Notes: a model not told the origin generated them from the sequence alone. 19,648 nucleotides of DNA from Sulfurimonas sp. (GCA_022712775.1 JAFLJZ010000115.1:1-19648); one strand, 5' to 3'. Shown: positions 6,305 through 13,748, numbered from the stretch's first letter. Program-made: numbers and translations.

Positions 6305-8545
6305 ATGAGTGAGAGCAAAAATTTTTTACGTACAATAGTTGAAGAAGACTTGAAGTCAGGCAAGTATAAAGAGGTTGTAACACGATTCCCTCCAGAGCCT
6401 AACGGGTTCCCTCACATTGGACATGCTAAGTCTATCTTTATCAACTTTGGTATTGCTCGTGACTATAATGGTCACTGTAACCTTAGAATGGATGATACGA
6501 ATCCAACTAAAGAAGATACAAAATACGTCGAAGCTCTTAAAGATGCTGTAGAGTGGCTTGGATATGACTTTGATAATAATGTACATTTTACTTCTGATTA
6601 TTTTCATAAGATATATGACTATGCTATAGAGCTTATTCAAATGGGTAAAGCTTATGTTGACAGTACAGATGAAGAAGAGATGCGCTCCCTTCGTGGGACT
6701 GTGAAAGAGGCAGGAAAACGTAGTAAGTATGCTCAGCGTAGTATTGAAGAAAATTTAGACCTATTTGAAAGAATGAAAAAGGGTGAGTTTAAAGATGGGG
6801 AACACGTACTAAGAGCTAAGATTGATATGTCTGCAGCAAATATGAAAATGCGAGACCCTCTCCTTTATAGAATCAGAAATGTTCATCATTATAGAACAGG
6901 GAATGAGTGGGCGATTTATCCAATGTATGACTTCGCTCACTGTTTATCTGACTATATTGAAGGTGTTTCTCATTCTATTTGTACACTTGAATTTGAAAAC
7001 AATCGTGATGTTTATAATTGGGTACTCGATACTCTCGGTTTTACACCTGCTCGTCCTTACCAGCATGAGTTTGCACGTTTAGGAATCAACTACACAGTTA
7101 TGAGTAAAAGAAAGCTTTTAGAATTAGTTAAAGGTGGACAGGTAGACGGTTGGGATGACCCTCGTCTTCCAACGATTGCCGGATACAAAAGAAAAGGGTA
7201 TACACCAGAATCTATTTTACAGTTTTGTGATTCAGTAGGTGTTGCAAAAGCAAACTCAATGGTTGATGTTTCACAGCTTGAGTTTTGTATACGTGATGAT
7301 TTAAATAAAAAAGTACCACGTGTTATGTGTGTGCTTGAGCCACTCAAAGTAACGATTACAAATTATGATGGTTCTGAAATTATTGATGCTTCTTACTACC
7401 CTGAAGATGTGCCTAAAGAGGGTAGCAGAGCGTTACCTTTCTCAAAAGAGATTTATATTGAACGTGATGACTTTATGGAAAACCCTCCAAAAGGTTATTT
7501 TCGTTTAACTCCTGAGCAACCTGTACGTCTTAAACATGCTTATATCATTACGTGTAAGGAAGTTGTTAAAGATTCTAATGGGAATATTACAGAGATAAAA
7601 GCAGAATATAACGCTGATTCTAAGAGTGGCTCAGATACTAGTGGTATCAAGGTTAAAAGTGCGATTCAGTGGGTAGACGCTAAAGAGGCTAGAACAGTTG
7701 AAGTAAGACTTTATGATAGATTGTTTTCTAGTGAAGCACCTGAGGGAGTAGAAGATATTAATCCTGATTCTCTTAAAGTGATTAAAAATGCTCTTATTGA
7801 GCCTGCTGTTATAACGGACAAACCTGATGAACGATTCCAGTTTGAAAGACAAGGGTACTTTTATGCTGATCCTATTGATTATACGGATGAAAAACCAGTG
7901 TTTAATAAAATCGTTGGGCTTAAAGACAGTTGGGGTAAAAAAACAAAAGTAGCAACACCTAAGACGCAAGAGAAGAAAGTACAAGTAGATGGTGAAGTTG
8001 TAGCTATGAGTGAAGCTCAAACGGCATTGTTTAATAAATACACTGAACTTAAACTAAACAGTGAAGTAGCGAATACTCTAGCGCGTGATGAGAACCTATC
8101 GTCATTTTTTGAAGATGCTTTAGCTGTACTAAACAGTCCTGTAAATTTAGCTAACATTGTAGTAGGTGAGGTAGCTAGAGAGTTAAAAGAAAAGCAAGTA
8201 GAAGCGTTAAAATACACTCCGAGTCAAATAGCGGAGCTTGTTAAACTGATTGATGATAAAACTATCTCAAATAAAATTGCTAAACAAGTATTTGAAGAGA
8301 TGGCAAAGTCTGGAGAAAATCCTGCAAAAATAGTTGAAGCCAAAGGTCTTGTTCAAATAAGTGACCCTGCTGTAATCTCGCCAATTATTGATGAGGTGAT
8401 TGCAAAGAATCCTGATAACGTTACTAAGTTTAAAGCAGGTAATACCAAACTTCTAGGTTTCTTTGTTGGACAAGTTCTAAAAGCTACCGGTGGAAAAGCA
8501 AATCCTAAAGTGGTGAATCAACTTGTTGCAGAGAAGTTAAAATAA
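6305..8545 (+). CDS. glnS: Glutaminyl-tRNA synthetase fused to a YqeY domain
   Basis: A 746-aa class Ic synthetase that joins glutamine directly to tRNA(Gln). The GlnRS body has the start FPPEPNGFPHIGHAKS (HIGH at 37-40), MDDTNPTKE, the GlnRS stretch YDFAHCLSDYIEGVSHSICTLEF, and a KMSKS-type motif VMSKRKL at 265-271. The anticodon-binding beta-barrels run to about residue 560. From about 570 to the end is an added GatB/YqeY-like helical domain (LKLNSEVANTLARDENL to VNQLVAEKLK), as in Deinococcus GlnRS, where the appended domain helps tRNA(Gln) binding; the same role is inferred here. GlnRS is not the ancestral route in this phylum, which uses GluRS2 plus GatCAB, so transfer is likely. AAAGG precedes the ATG. 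Confidence 0.95.
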   Translation: MSESKNFLRTIVEEDLKSGKYKEVVTRFPPEPNGFPHIGHAKSIFINFGIARDYNGHCNLRMDDTNPTKEDTKYVEALKDAVEWLGYDFDNNVHFTSDYFHKIYDYAIELIQMGKAYVDSTDEEEMRSLRGTVKEAGKRSKYAQRSIEENLDLFERMKKGEFKDGEHVLRAKIDMSAANMKMRDPLLYRIRNVHHYRTGNEWAIYPMYDFAHCLSDYIEGVSHSICTLEFENNRDVYNWVLDTLGFTPARPYQHEFARLGINYTVMSKRKLLELVKGGQVDGWDDPRLPTIAGYKRKGYTPESILQFCDSVGVAKANSMVDVSQLEFCIRDDLNKKVPRVMCVLEPLKVTITNYDGSEIIDASYYPEDVPKEGSRALPFSKEIYIERDDFMENPPKGYFRLTPEQPVRLKHAYIITCKEVVKDSNGNITEIKAEYNADSKSGSDTSGIKVKSAIQWVDAKEARTVEVRLYDRLFSSEAPEGVEDINPDSLKVIKNALIEPAVITDKPDERFQFERQGYFYADPIDYTDEKPVFNKIVGLKDSWGKKTKVATPKTQEKKVQVDGEVVAMSEAQTALFNKYTELKLNSEVANTLARDENLSSFFEDALAVLNSPVNLANIVVGEVARELKEKQVEALKYTPSQIAELVKLIDDKTISNKIAKQVFEEMAKSGENPAKIVEAKGLVQISDPAVISPIIDEVIAKNPDNVTKFKAGNTKLLGFFVGQVLKATGGKANPKVVNQLVAEKLK

Positions 8546-9420
8546 TAAACTACAACTACCCACTTTATAGACCACCAGCAGAAGCCAACAACATAATAAT
8601 CCAAGTAACACTTGGATGTAGCTACAATAACTGTAGCTTCTGTTCTATGTATAAAAGTAAAAAATATCAAATAAGAGAACTCAAAGATGTATACCAAGAC
8701 ATTAATGAAATAGCAAAAGTATACTCAGACACTCGCAAAGTATTTCTAGCTGATGGTGATGCCTTAGCATTACCTACGCAACACTAGTTAAAGATACTTC
8801 AGTATTTACAAAGTGCATTTCCTAAACTAGGAAGAGTATCATCCTATGCTTCAACTCAAAATATTTTAGAAAAATCAAAAAAAGAACTACAGTTACTCAA
8901 AGAGAAGAAACTCACTTTACTTTATTATGGAATCGAATCAGGAAGTAATTTACTGTTAAAAAGAATCACGAAAGGAGTGGGGCAAGGTGAAATAATTGAA
9001 TCTCTGAACCGTGCAACAGATTCTGGGATAAAGATATCAGCTACAGTCATATTGGGAATAGGTGGGGAACTCTATTCAATAGAACATATAAAAGAAACAG
9101 CAAAAGTAATAAATGCTACAAAAGTTAATTACCTTTCAACATTACAATTAGGTCTAGAAGAAGAAAATAAAGAAAATTTTTATAAGTACTTTAGTGACTA
9201 TACTCCTATAGATGATATTCAAATACTAGAAGAACAAAAGAAATTCTTGGAATTACTAAACCCAACAAATAAAATAATATTTAGATCTAACCATGCATCG
9301 AATGCATTGCATCTCTCAGGGACATTGCCAAAAGATAAAGAAAAACTAATCAAAGAACTAGATATAGCCTTAAAAGTAGGGCAGAGGGCATTAGTACATG
9401 AACAGTTCAGAGGATTCTAG
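8542..9420 (+). pseudogene. Radical SAM protein, interrupted by an in-frame stop and without a normal start codon
   Basis: Conceptual translation gives a ~290-residue radical SAM protein beginning IINYNYPLYRPPAEANN and containing the iron-sulphur motif C-x4-C-x2-C in LGCSYNNCSFCSMYK, then GDALALPTQH, YYGIESGS and VILGIGGE. The x4 spacing fits the COG1032-like group with RPPSEA and GCS-NxCTFC motifs, as I recall it. TAG at 8785-8787 stops the frame after about 80 codons; the rest (8788-9420) stays in the same frame, so this is one point lesion. No ATG, GTG or TTG precedes the conserved start; GAGAAG at 8531-8536 is well placed for an ATA at 8542, which may be a lost ATG. An ATG-less fragment could restart at GTG 8977, but it lacks the cluster motif. 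It adjoins glnS, overlapping its end. Confidence 0.85.
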
Positions 9421-9509
9421 CAATAAAGCATTTCAATTTGTCATAAAACCCACTAAAAACCGTAAATGAGGGTAAAATAATACTTGAATAATCTAGAAGG
9501 ATATTACAC

Positions 9510-9842
9510 ATGAATGGGAAAATAATGGTTAGTTACAAAGTATTATGTAAAGTCGATGTTGATAAAGAGATTTCATTACAAGATTTACTGGCTAATGAGA
9601 AAATAGCTAAAGTGATAAAAAGTGAATATGCAAAGGGCTTAAGAAATATAACCTTGCTCGCAACATCAAAAGAAAACTCTATAAAAATTGAAACTGTTAA
9701 AGATATACATAACTTTGAAGTTGAAAAAGATGACTATGCAGATTTACTTGTTTTAGCCGAAGAAGATGCTGTAAATAAAAAATTACTAAAAAAAGATTGC
9801 GATCGTGTTGAATTGGTTGATATTGAAACTTTAGTCCCATAA
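9510..9842 (+). CDS. Unknown 110-aa cytoplasmic protein
   Basis: The ATG at 9510 follows AGAAGGA at a suitable distance. The protein is charged (many Lys, Glu, Asp), has one Cys near each end, no signal peptide and no membrane segment, with alternating short strands and helices. No family is recognised. It lies between a radical SAM pseudogene and a disrupted secreted-protein gene, in a decayed stretch, so it may be a minor accessory gene; the frame itself is undamaged. The next frame begins 10 bp after its stop. Confidence 0.55.
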   Translation: MNGKIMVSYKVLCKVDVDKEISLQDLLANEKIAKVIKSEYAKGLRNITLLATSKENSIKIETVKDIHNFEVEKDDYADLLVLAEEDAVNKKLLKKDCDRVELVDIETLVP

Positions 9843-9852
9843 AAGATTATCT

Positions 9853-10050
9853 TTGAAAATTATTACCCTATTATTACTTCTTGTAAGTTTAACTTACGGG
9901 GAGTTTCAAACAGTACGCATTGGAACTATAGATAAGCACTATAAAGACTATTTATCTAAAGAACAACTAGGGTTTAATGTTTTTGATTATGCTGAGAATG
10001 GAAAACAGATGTGTCAACCATATATCATACTAATCAATCAAATCTCTAAG
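9853..10050 (+). pseudogene. 5' remnant of a secreted-protein gene, cut by the IS element
   Basis: From the TTG at 9853 the frame encodes a clear signal peptide (KIITLLLLLVSLTYG) and the start of a mature protein, EFQTVRIGTIDKHYKDYLSKEQLGFNVFDYAENGK. It then runs into the IS element near 10025, and the continuing codons belong to the transposon. From memory the stretch VRIG-ID-YY-...-NVFDY-.-GK resembles the N-terminus of putative secreted metalloproteases in Sulfurimonas; there the two parts are separated by a longer segment, so an internal deletion between KEQL and GFNVFDY is possible. No catalytic domain is found after the IS. Confidence 0.6.
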
Positions 10051-10876
10051 CAGCTATTTCATTTAGTAACATCATTTGATTTTCATACTCAACAGGCGAC
10101 AAATTATTATTTGTACTATGAATCCTCTCGCGGTTATAAAAAACTTCAATGTACTCAAAAATACTCTGATTAGCCTGAGCTCTAGTTTCATAAACTTCAT
10201 GATATACTAATTCAGTTTTTAATGTGTGAAAAAAACTCTCAGCTACTGCATTATCCCAACAGTTTCCTTTTCTTGACATACTTTGAGTGATTCCGTGTTT
10301 TTGTAATAAATCTTTATGAGCATAAGATGCGTATTGACTTCCTCTATCTGTGTGCCAAAGGAGACCTTTGGCAGGTTTTCTAGTTATAATTGCCATATTC
10401 AAAGCATCATTTACAAGAGATACTTTCATTGTATCATCCATTGACCAGCCAACAATCTTTCGAGAATATAGATCGATGACAGTGGCTAGGTATAACCAGC
10501 CTTCATTCGTTGGTATATAAGTAATATCTCCAACATATTTTTCATCAGCTTGTGAAGCATAAAAATCTCTATTTAATAGATTTGGTGCTATTGGTAAATT
10601 ATGCTTAGAATCAGTAGTATTGATTTTATATCTCTTTTTAGATTTAGCAACAAGACCTAATTCTTTCATGATAATCCCTATTTTACGTCTTGAGAGGATG
10701 AGACCATAAAGTTGCTCTAGCTTATCTTTAATGCGTCTTGTGCCGTAGTTTTTCCGACCTTGTATAAAAGCTATCTGGATTAGTTCATTGAGCTTTTCAT
10801 CAACTTTATGAACTACTGCGCCGTTCCTTACCCAGTGATAATAACTGGATAAATCGACTTTGATAATTTTACACAT
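10046..10876 (-). CDS. IS3-family transposase OrfB (DDE integrase)
   Basis: The frame from the ATG at 10876 gives 276 aa. It has the IS3 OrfB N-terminal HTH_21-like helix region ([18 protein letters not shown]) and a complete integrase core. Catalytic residues are D117 (VGDITYI), D177 (HTDRGSQY) and E213 (NAVAESFF), spacing DD35E, with YNRERIHS after E213. The frame stays open upstream of this ATG through [18 protein letters not shown] to the slippery heptamer at 10957-10963, so the natural product is an OrfAB fusion made by -1 frameshifting. The enzyme core looks undamaged, but with orfA broken no normal OrfAB can be made from this copy. Confidence 0.93.
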   Translation of the reverse strand: MCKIIKVDLSSYYHWVRNGAVVHKVDEKLNELIQIAFIQGRKNYGTRRIKDKLEQLYGLILSRRKIGIIMKELGLVAKSKKRYKINTTDSKHNLPIAPNLLNRDFYASQADEKYVGDITYIPTNEGWLYLATVIDLYSRKIVGWSMDDTMKVSLVNDALNMAIITRKPAKGLLWHTDRGSQYASYAHKDLLQKHGITQSMSRKGNCWDNAVAESFFHTLKTELVYHEVYETRAQANQSIFEYIEVFYNRERIHSTNNNLSPVEYENQMMLLNEIAA

Positions 10877-10923
10877 ATTGCTAACATTAAAGTGATATTT
10901 ATTCTCTTGGATCCATGCGTACT

Positions 10924-11228
10924 TTATAGAGTTTCTTTTGCGAAGTACGCTGTAGCCTTTTTTAGTATGTCACGTTCCTGTTTTAGTACCTTGTTCTCTT
11001 TACGAAGTCTTTTCGCTTCATCTTCAAAGCTTTCTTTTTATAAAGGGTCTTCTCATTTACATTCAAATCTACTGCTATCTTTGCTGTTGATTTATCTGAA
11101 TTTATTGCAAGTTGAATACTTGCACCACAAGGGCATTTCTTTCAGGGCAATCTCTAAATTCTTTCGCATATTTACTGTTTCTACCCTCAAGGGGCACCCC
11201 GTCATCATCACTTTTCTTCCTTATTCAT
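10924..11228 (-). pseudogene. IS3-family OrfA, broken by several frame changes
   Basis: OrfA supplies the DNA-binding helix-turn-helix and leucine zipper. Pieces are found in three frames: RNSKYAKEFRD; then QLAINSDKSTAKIAVDLNVNEKTLY, the HTH region; then SFEDEAKRLRKENKVLKQER followed by [15 protein letters not shown], the coiled coil, ending at TAA 10924-10926. From the ATG at 11228 only six codons are read before TGA. At least three shifts are therefore needed to rebuild the protein, and a piece after TLY (normally NW...) is missing. Confidence 0.85.
10957..10963 (-). other. Slippery heptamer for -1 programmed frameshifting
   Basis: On the minus strand the sequence is A AAA AAG in the phase of the orfA coiled-coil frame (CTA AAA AAG, coding L-K-K). 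A -1 slip here enters the open orfB frame ([17 protein letters not shown]). This is the classical IS3 frameshift signal, and it is intact. Confidence 0.75.
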
Positions 11229-11269
11229 ATTGATATTTTATCTTAGAATTTTCAAATCTCTAAGTATGA

Positions 11270-11410
11270 ATAAGTGTAGCCACATCAAAACGCTTCCCAT
11301 CTTCAATATATTATAAAATTGAAGATGATGTCATTTTTATTTATGCAATATTAGATTGTAGAAAAATCCCAACTCTACAGCGAAAAGATTGTAAGAAATT
11401 ATTATATTAA
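11270..11410 (+). pseudogene. C-terminal remnant of a RelE/ParE-family toxin
   Basis: The frame reads SKRFPSSIYYKIEDDVIFIY, then AILDCRKIPTLQRK, and stops at TAA 11408-11410. The pattern KRFP-x-SIYY-x-I-x4-I-x-IYAILDCR-x-P is typical of the last third of ParE/RelE toxins. A stop (TGA 11267-11269) lies immediately upstream at the proposed IS boundary, so only about 46 codons remain and no start codon belongs to them. No antitoxin partner is seen next to it. It is a decayed gene and differs from the intact toxin at 12633. Confidence 0.65.
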
Positions 11411-11493
11411 TCTAATCTTACTAAGTAGATTCTTAGATAAATAGATCTCATAGAATAAGGTATTCGGTGAGCTAACACTCTCAAACCTAATTA

Positions 11494-11847
11494 ATGACAA
11501 GCGGAAATACTGTATGTTATAATCAATTTATTAATTATTTTACGTATTTAGCAAATGTAGGAGTAGAACAACTCTTTGACGCAATCCATAAAGAACATGC
11601 TCAAACAATAGCAATAATACTTGCCCATATGGATAGTGATGTAGCAGCAGATGTACTTAATATGTTTTCAAATGATATGAAAGCAGATATAGCTATTAGG
11701 ATGTCTCAATTAGATTCAGTACCTGATATGCTTATCAAGGGTATCTCTGAAACGTTAAAAGGAAAAGTATCCTCAACTAAGGGAATAAAGCTTTGTGGAA
11801 TTAAAGTTGTTGCATACATCCTAAAGCATTTAGACAAAAAAAGATAA
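11494..11847 (+). CDS. Stand-alone FliG middle-domain protein
   Basis: A 117-aa protein. From residue 23 it reads GVEQLFDAIHKEHAQTIAII then LAHMDSD, followed by VLNMF, IAIRMSQLDS, and finally the helix IKVVAYILKHLDKKR. This matches the FliG middle domain of the flagellar switch, in which the EHPQTIALILAHLD motif contacts FliM; here the Pro of EHPQ is Ala. The FliG N-terminal (FliF-binding) and C-terminal (stator torque) domains are absent. The Gly-Gly hinge that normally precedes the last helix reads LCGIK. No ribosome binding site fits the ATG, and a TATAAT lies inside the first codons (about 11515), so the start is uncertain. It could be a truncated paralogue or a small FliM-binding protein. 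Confidence 0.7.
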   Translation: MTSGNTVCYNQFINYFTYLANVGVEQLFDAIHKEHAQTIAIILAHMDSDVAADVLNMFSNDMKADIAIRMSQLDSVPDMLIKGISETLKGKVSSTKGIKLCGIKVVAYILKHLDKKR

Positions 11848-11872
11848 TGATTAAAAATAACAGGATTTTTTA

Positions 11873-12199
11873 GTGAATAGGAAAAAAATAAAAACTACTC
11901 ATTTTTGCACAAAATGTACAGCATCTATTAATCCAATGCTTAAAAAGCAAGGCTTATTTTTTATAGAAGTAGCTGTTTGGATTCTTTCGCTTTTAATTGT
12001 TCCCCAAACAGCAGGTACTTCTATTTTGATTGCTGTAGGATATAGTGCTTTTAGATTATTGAGTAAGAAGATGATTTGCCCAAAATGCAAATCTGCTGAT
12101 ATTGTCTTCAAGGATTCAGATATTGCAAAAAAGATTATTCAAGAACGAAATGAATTAAGAAGCTATGGGATTTCTTCTTCTGATAAAAATTACTCGTAA
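11873..12199 (+). CDS. Small membrane protein with a split zinc ribbon
   Basis: Starts at GTG 11873, seven bases after AGGA. The 108-aa protein has Cys12-x2-Cys15 near the N-terminus and Cys69-x2-Cys72 (CPKC) after two hydrophobic segments (about 27-45 and 47-63), so the two Cys pairs would come together on the cytoplasmic side as a zinc ribbon with the membrane hairpin between. The C-terminus is a charged helix. No family is named. It is 25 bp after the FliG-like gene and may share its transcript. Confidence 0.6.
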   Translation: MNRKKIKTTHFCTKCTASINPMLKKQGLFFIEVAVWILSLLIVPQTAGTSILIAVGYSAFRLLSKKMICPKCKSADIVFKDSDIAKKIIQERNELRSYGISSSDKNYS

Positions 12200-12284
12200 T
12201 CATCTTTAGTATTACAGATTGAATAAAATTCAATTAATTATGAAAGTCTGTATTTTAAACAACTAATTAACCTCAAAGATATGC

Positions 12285-12308
12285 TATAATATCCGTATAA
12301 TATTACGG
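12285..12308 (+). promoter_or_regulatory. Promoter with palindromic operator for the toxin-antitoxin operon
   Basis: A perfect TATAAT -10 box at 12285-12290 is followed directly by the palindrome CCGTA-TAATAT-TACGG (12293-12308), extended by ATAT-like arms. It lies just downstream of the -10 and 24 bp before the antitoxin ATG, the place expected for autoregulation by Phd/YefM antitoxins. The ribosome binding site AGAAGGA follows. Confidence 0.6.
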
Positions 12309-12331
12309 AATATATCTAGAAGGAATAAATT

Positions 12332-12631
12332 ATGGTTACTTATGCAATAAATGAACTTATCCCATCATCAGAGTTTGCCAAGAAATTTGGAAGCTACTTA
12401 TCCCAAATTAAAGAGAGTACTATTGATAAAATAGCAGTACTTAAAAATAATAAAGTCGAGGCTGTTCTAGTTTCTAAAGATGACTATGAGAGAATGTGTG
12501 AAGCACTTGAATTAGTTGAGCATCAAGAAATATATAAAATAGTACAAGAGAGAACATCTAAACCTTATAAAACTATACCCATGAAAGATATGGCTAAATC
12601 ATTTGACATAGACTTAGATAAGCTAGACTAG
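12332..12631 (+). CDS. Type II antitoxin, Phd/YefM family
   Basis: A 99-aa protein with the Phd/YefM fold: N-terminal IPSSEFAKKFGSYLSQIK, then IDKIAVLKNNKVEAVLVSKDDYERM, which forms the strand pair and helix of the family, and a C-terminal tail (residues 65-99) that should wrap around the toxin. AGAAGGA lies upstream at a good distance. The toxin gene begins one base after its stop codon. The N-terminal domain would bind the palindrome at 12293-12308. It is a complete member of usual length. Confidence 0.88.
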   Translation: MVTYAINELIPSSEFAKKFGSYLSQIKESTIDKIAVLKNNKVEAVLVSKDDYERMCEALELVEHQEIYKIVQERTSKPYKTIPMKDMAKSFDIDLDKLD

Positions 12632-12632
12632 C

Positions 12633-12896
12633 ATGTATACAATTGAGTTTCATGAAGATGTAAAAAAAGATTTAAAAGCATTAGGTCATAGCACAACAGC
12701 TTTGGTATTAAAGAAGTTGCAAAAAATTTCACAAGATCCTCTTATTGGTAATGAGCTAGGAAACAAAGCTAACAACAATTTAACAGGTTTCAAAAAAGTG
12801 TATGTTGAGAATAAAAGAGTTAGAATAGTTTACAAAATCATTGATGATAAAATAGAAGTCTTTGTTGTTGCGGTTGGTAAAAGAGATGACATGTAA
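12633..12896 (+). CDS. Type II toxin, RelE/ParE superfamily
   Basis: An 87-aa protein beginning YTIEFHEDVKKDLKAL, the usual start of RelE-type toxins, with a two-helix hairpin followed by the beta sheet. Candidate catalytic or substrate-contact residues are K54/K55, R62, R64 and Y67 (FKKVYVENKRVRIVYKI), and the family-typical end VVAVGKRDDM. In RelE relatives this fold cuts mRNA in the ribosomal A site; in ParE it inhibits gyrase. The basic set here fits RelE better, but this is inference. It is one base downstream of the antitoxin and translationally coupled. The frame is intact. Confidence 0.87.
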   Translation: MYTIEFHEDVKKDLKALGHSTTALVLKKLQKISQDPLIGNELGNKANNNLTGFKKVYVENKRVRIVYKIIDDKIEVFVVAVGKRDDM

Positions 12897-13016
12897 GTTT
12901 ATAAAAAAGCACAAAATAGACTTTAAGTAAATCAAGAAATTGTTAAGCTAGTCTTTTCATCATAATCTTGATTAGAATTGGCGAAATAATATTATACATA
13001 GAAAGGATGACTGTAA

Positions 13017-13286
13017 ATGAGAGAAGAGGTAGTTAATCAAAGATCTGATGAAGAAAAGAAACAAAGTAAAATGAGATTTGCCCATGGGGATGCCCAGATG
13101 TATGGTCTAGAATCTATATTAGAAGAAGAACTAGCTAAAGATAGTAATAACTTAGAACATTTTTTTCTTCATGTTAAATATGAAAAGCTAAAAAAAGACT
13201 CTAAAGTAGACAAACTAATTTACCTCTATGTTGGTATAGTAGTAGGAATAATTTTATCTCTCTTTATTGCTGTCTTCCTTGCATAG
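13017..13286 (+). CDS. Small protein with one C-terminal membrane anchor
   Basis: An 89-aa protein with AAAGGA upstream. The first 65 residues are charged and helical (REEVVNQRSDEEKKQSKMRF; LESILEEELAKD), followed by a single transmembrane segment at about 67-89 that ends the protein. It is therefore probably a tail-anchored cytoplasmic protein. No family is recognised. It lies 51 bp before the next small membrane-protein gene and upstream of a REC-PAS-PilZ regulator. An inverted pair AATCAAGA / TCTTGATT with a 33-base loop precedes it (about 12931-12979). Confidence 0.6.
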   Translation: MREEVVNQRSDEEKKQSKMRFAHGDAQMYGLESILEEELAKDSNNLEHFFLHVKYEKLKKDSKVDKLIYLYVGIVVGIILSLFIAVFLA

Positions 13287-13337
13287 ATAAGGAGTTATCA
13301 TAAAAATATTATCTCAAATAAATACAAAGGAACACTA

Positions 13338-13658
13338 ATGGATGCCCAAGAGTATAAAGAATACGTCAGCTTAATATTTGATAACTATCTGAGAAAGCTA
13401 TTATATGGGGGAACAATTCTTGTAAGCATATTTCTAGCTATTAGATATTTAAATGAAGGTGACAAAATCTTAGAATCTATTACGGTAATACTAGGAGTCC
13501 TTATTTTTGGAGAACTATTCCTACAAACTTTTAGATGGTTGTTTAGTAAAGCTCCTTCATTATTTAAAATGCCTACCGCTACATTACTAACAAAAGAGAC
13601 TAAAGAAATGAAGAAAAAGAATAAGTCCAGCAAGAAGAGGACTAATAATACTAACTGA
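13338..13658 (+). CDS. Small membrane protein with two transmembrane segments
   Basis: A 106-aa protein with AAAGGA well placed before its ATG. Hydrophobic segments lie at about residues 20-38 and 46-65 with a short loop (NEGDK), giving both ends in the cytoplasm. The tail from about 86 is very Lys-rich (KETKEMKKKNKSSKKR) and could bind lipid head groups or nucleic acid. No family is recognised. It sits between another unknown membrane protein and the regulator at 13749, 90 bp from the latter. Confidence 0.6.
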   Translation: MDAQEYKEYVSLIFDNYLRKLLYGGTILVSIFLAIRYLNEGDKILESITVILGVLIFGELFLQTFRWLFSKAPSLFKMPTATLLTKETKEMKKKNKSSKKRTNNTN

Positions 13659-13748
13659 CACTTAAGCTAGATCCATACTTATTCACGATTAAGCCTTAAA
13701 CAATAATATGATATTATTATATACGTATCTAAAATATAGGATTATGTT

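Larger units (their letters stand above)
10025..11269 (-). mobile_element. IS3-family insertion sequence (1245 bp), orfA degraded
   Basis: The element carries orfB (DDE transposase), a degraded orfA and a -1 frameshift heptamer, all on the minus strand. Proposed ends are the 7-bp inverted repeat TCATACT (10025-10031) and AGTATGA (11263-11269), with a second paired block TCTAAG / CTTAGA (10045-10050 / 11242-11247). ATA flanks both ends (10022-10024, 11270-11272) and would be a 3-bp target duplication. The length of 1245 bp fits IS3. The ends do not start with the usual TG; an alternative with TGT...ACA ends at 10012-11284 has no target duplication. Boundaries are therefore tentative, the element itself certain. 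Confidence 0.75.

Noticed and set aside
6356..8217. Several minus-strand frames within glnS
   Set aside because: All are antisense to a complete GlnRS-YqeY gene and show no protein signature.
8785..8787. In-frame TAG of the radical SAM gene as a recoding signal (pyrrolysine or readthrough)
   Set aside because: The start codon is also lost and no pyl genes are in the window; simple inactivation explains both.
8977..9420. 147-aa frame from GTG 8977 as an independent gene
   Set aside because: It is the in-frame C-terminal half of the broken radical SAM protein, without the cluster-binding cysteines.
10892..11233. 113-aa plus-strand open frame across the orfA region
   Set aside because: It is antisense to the degraded IS orfA, whose pieces are recognisable on the minus strand; the composition (Ser/Leu/Phe runs) is that of a shadow frame.
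10038..11264. 13-bp direct repeat TCAAATCTCTAAG near both IS ends as a target duplication
   Set aside because: IS3 elements make 3-5 bp duplications, and the left copy overlaps the orfB stop codon. The 7-bp inverted ends with ATA flanks fit better.
12931..12979. AATCAAGA / TCTTGATT pair as a terminator of the toxin gene
   Set aside because: The loop is 33 bases and there is no T run; too weak to call.
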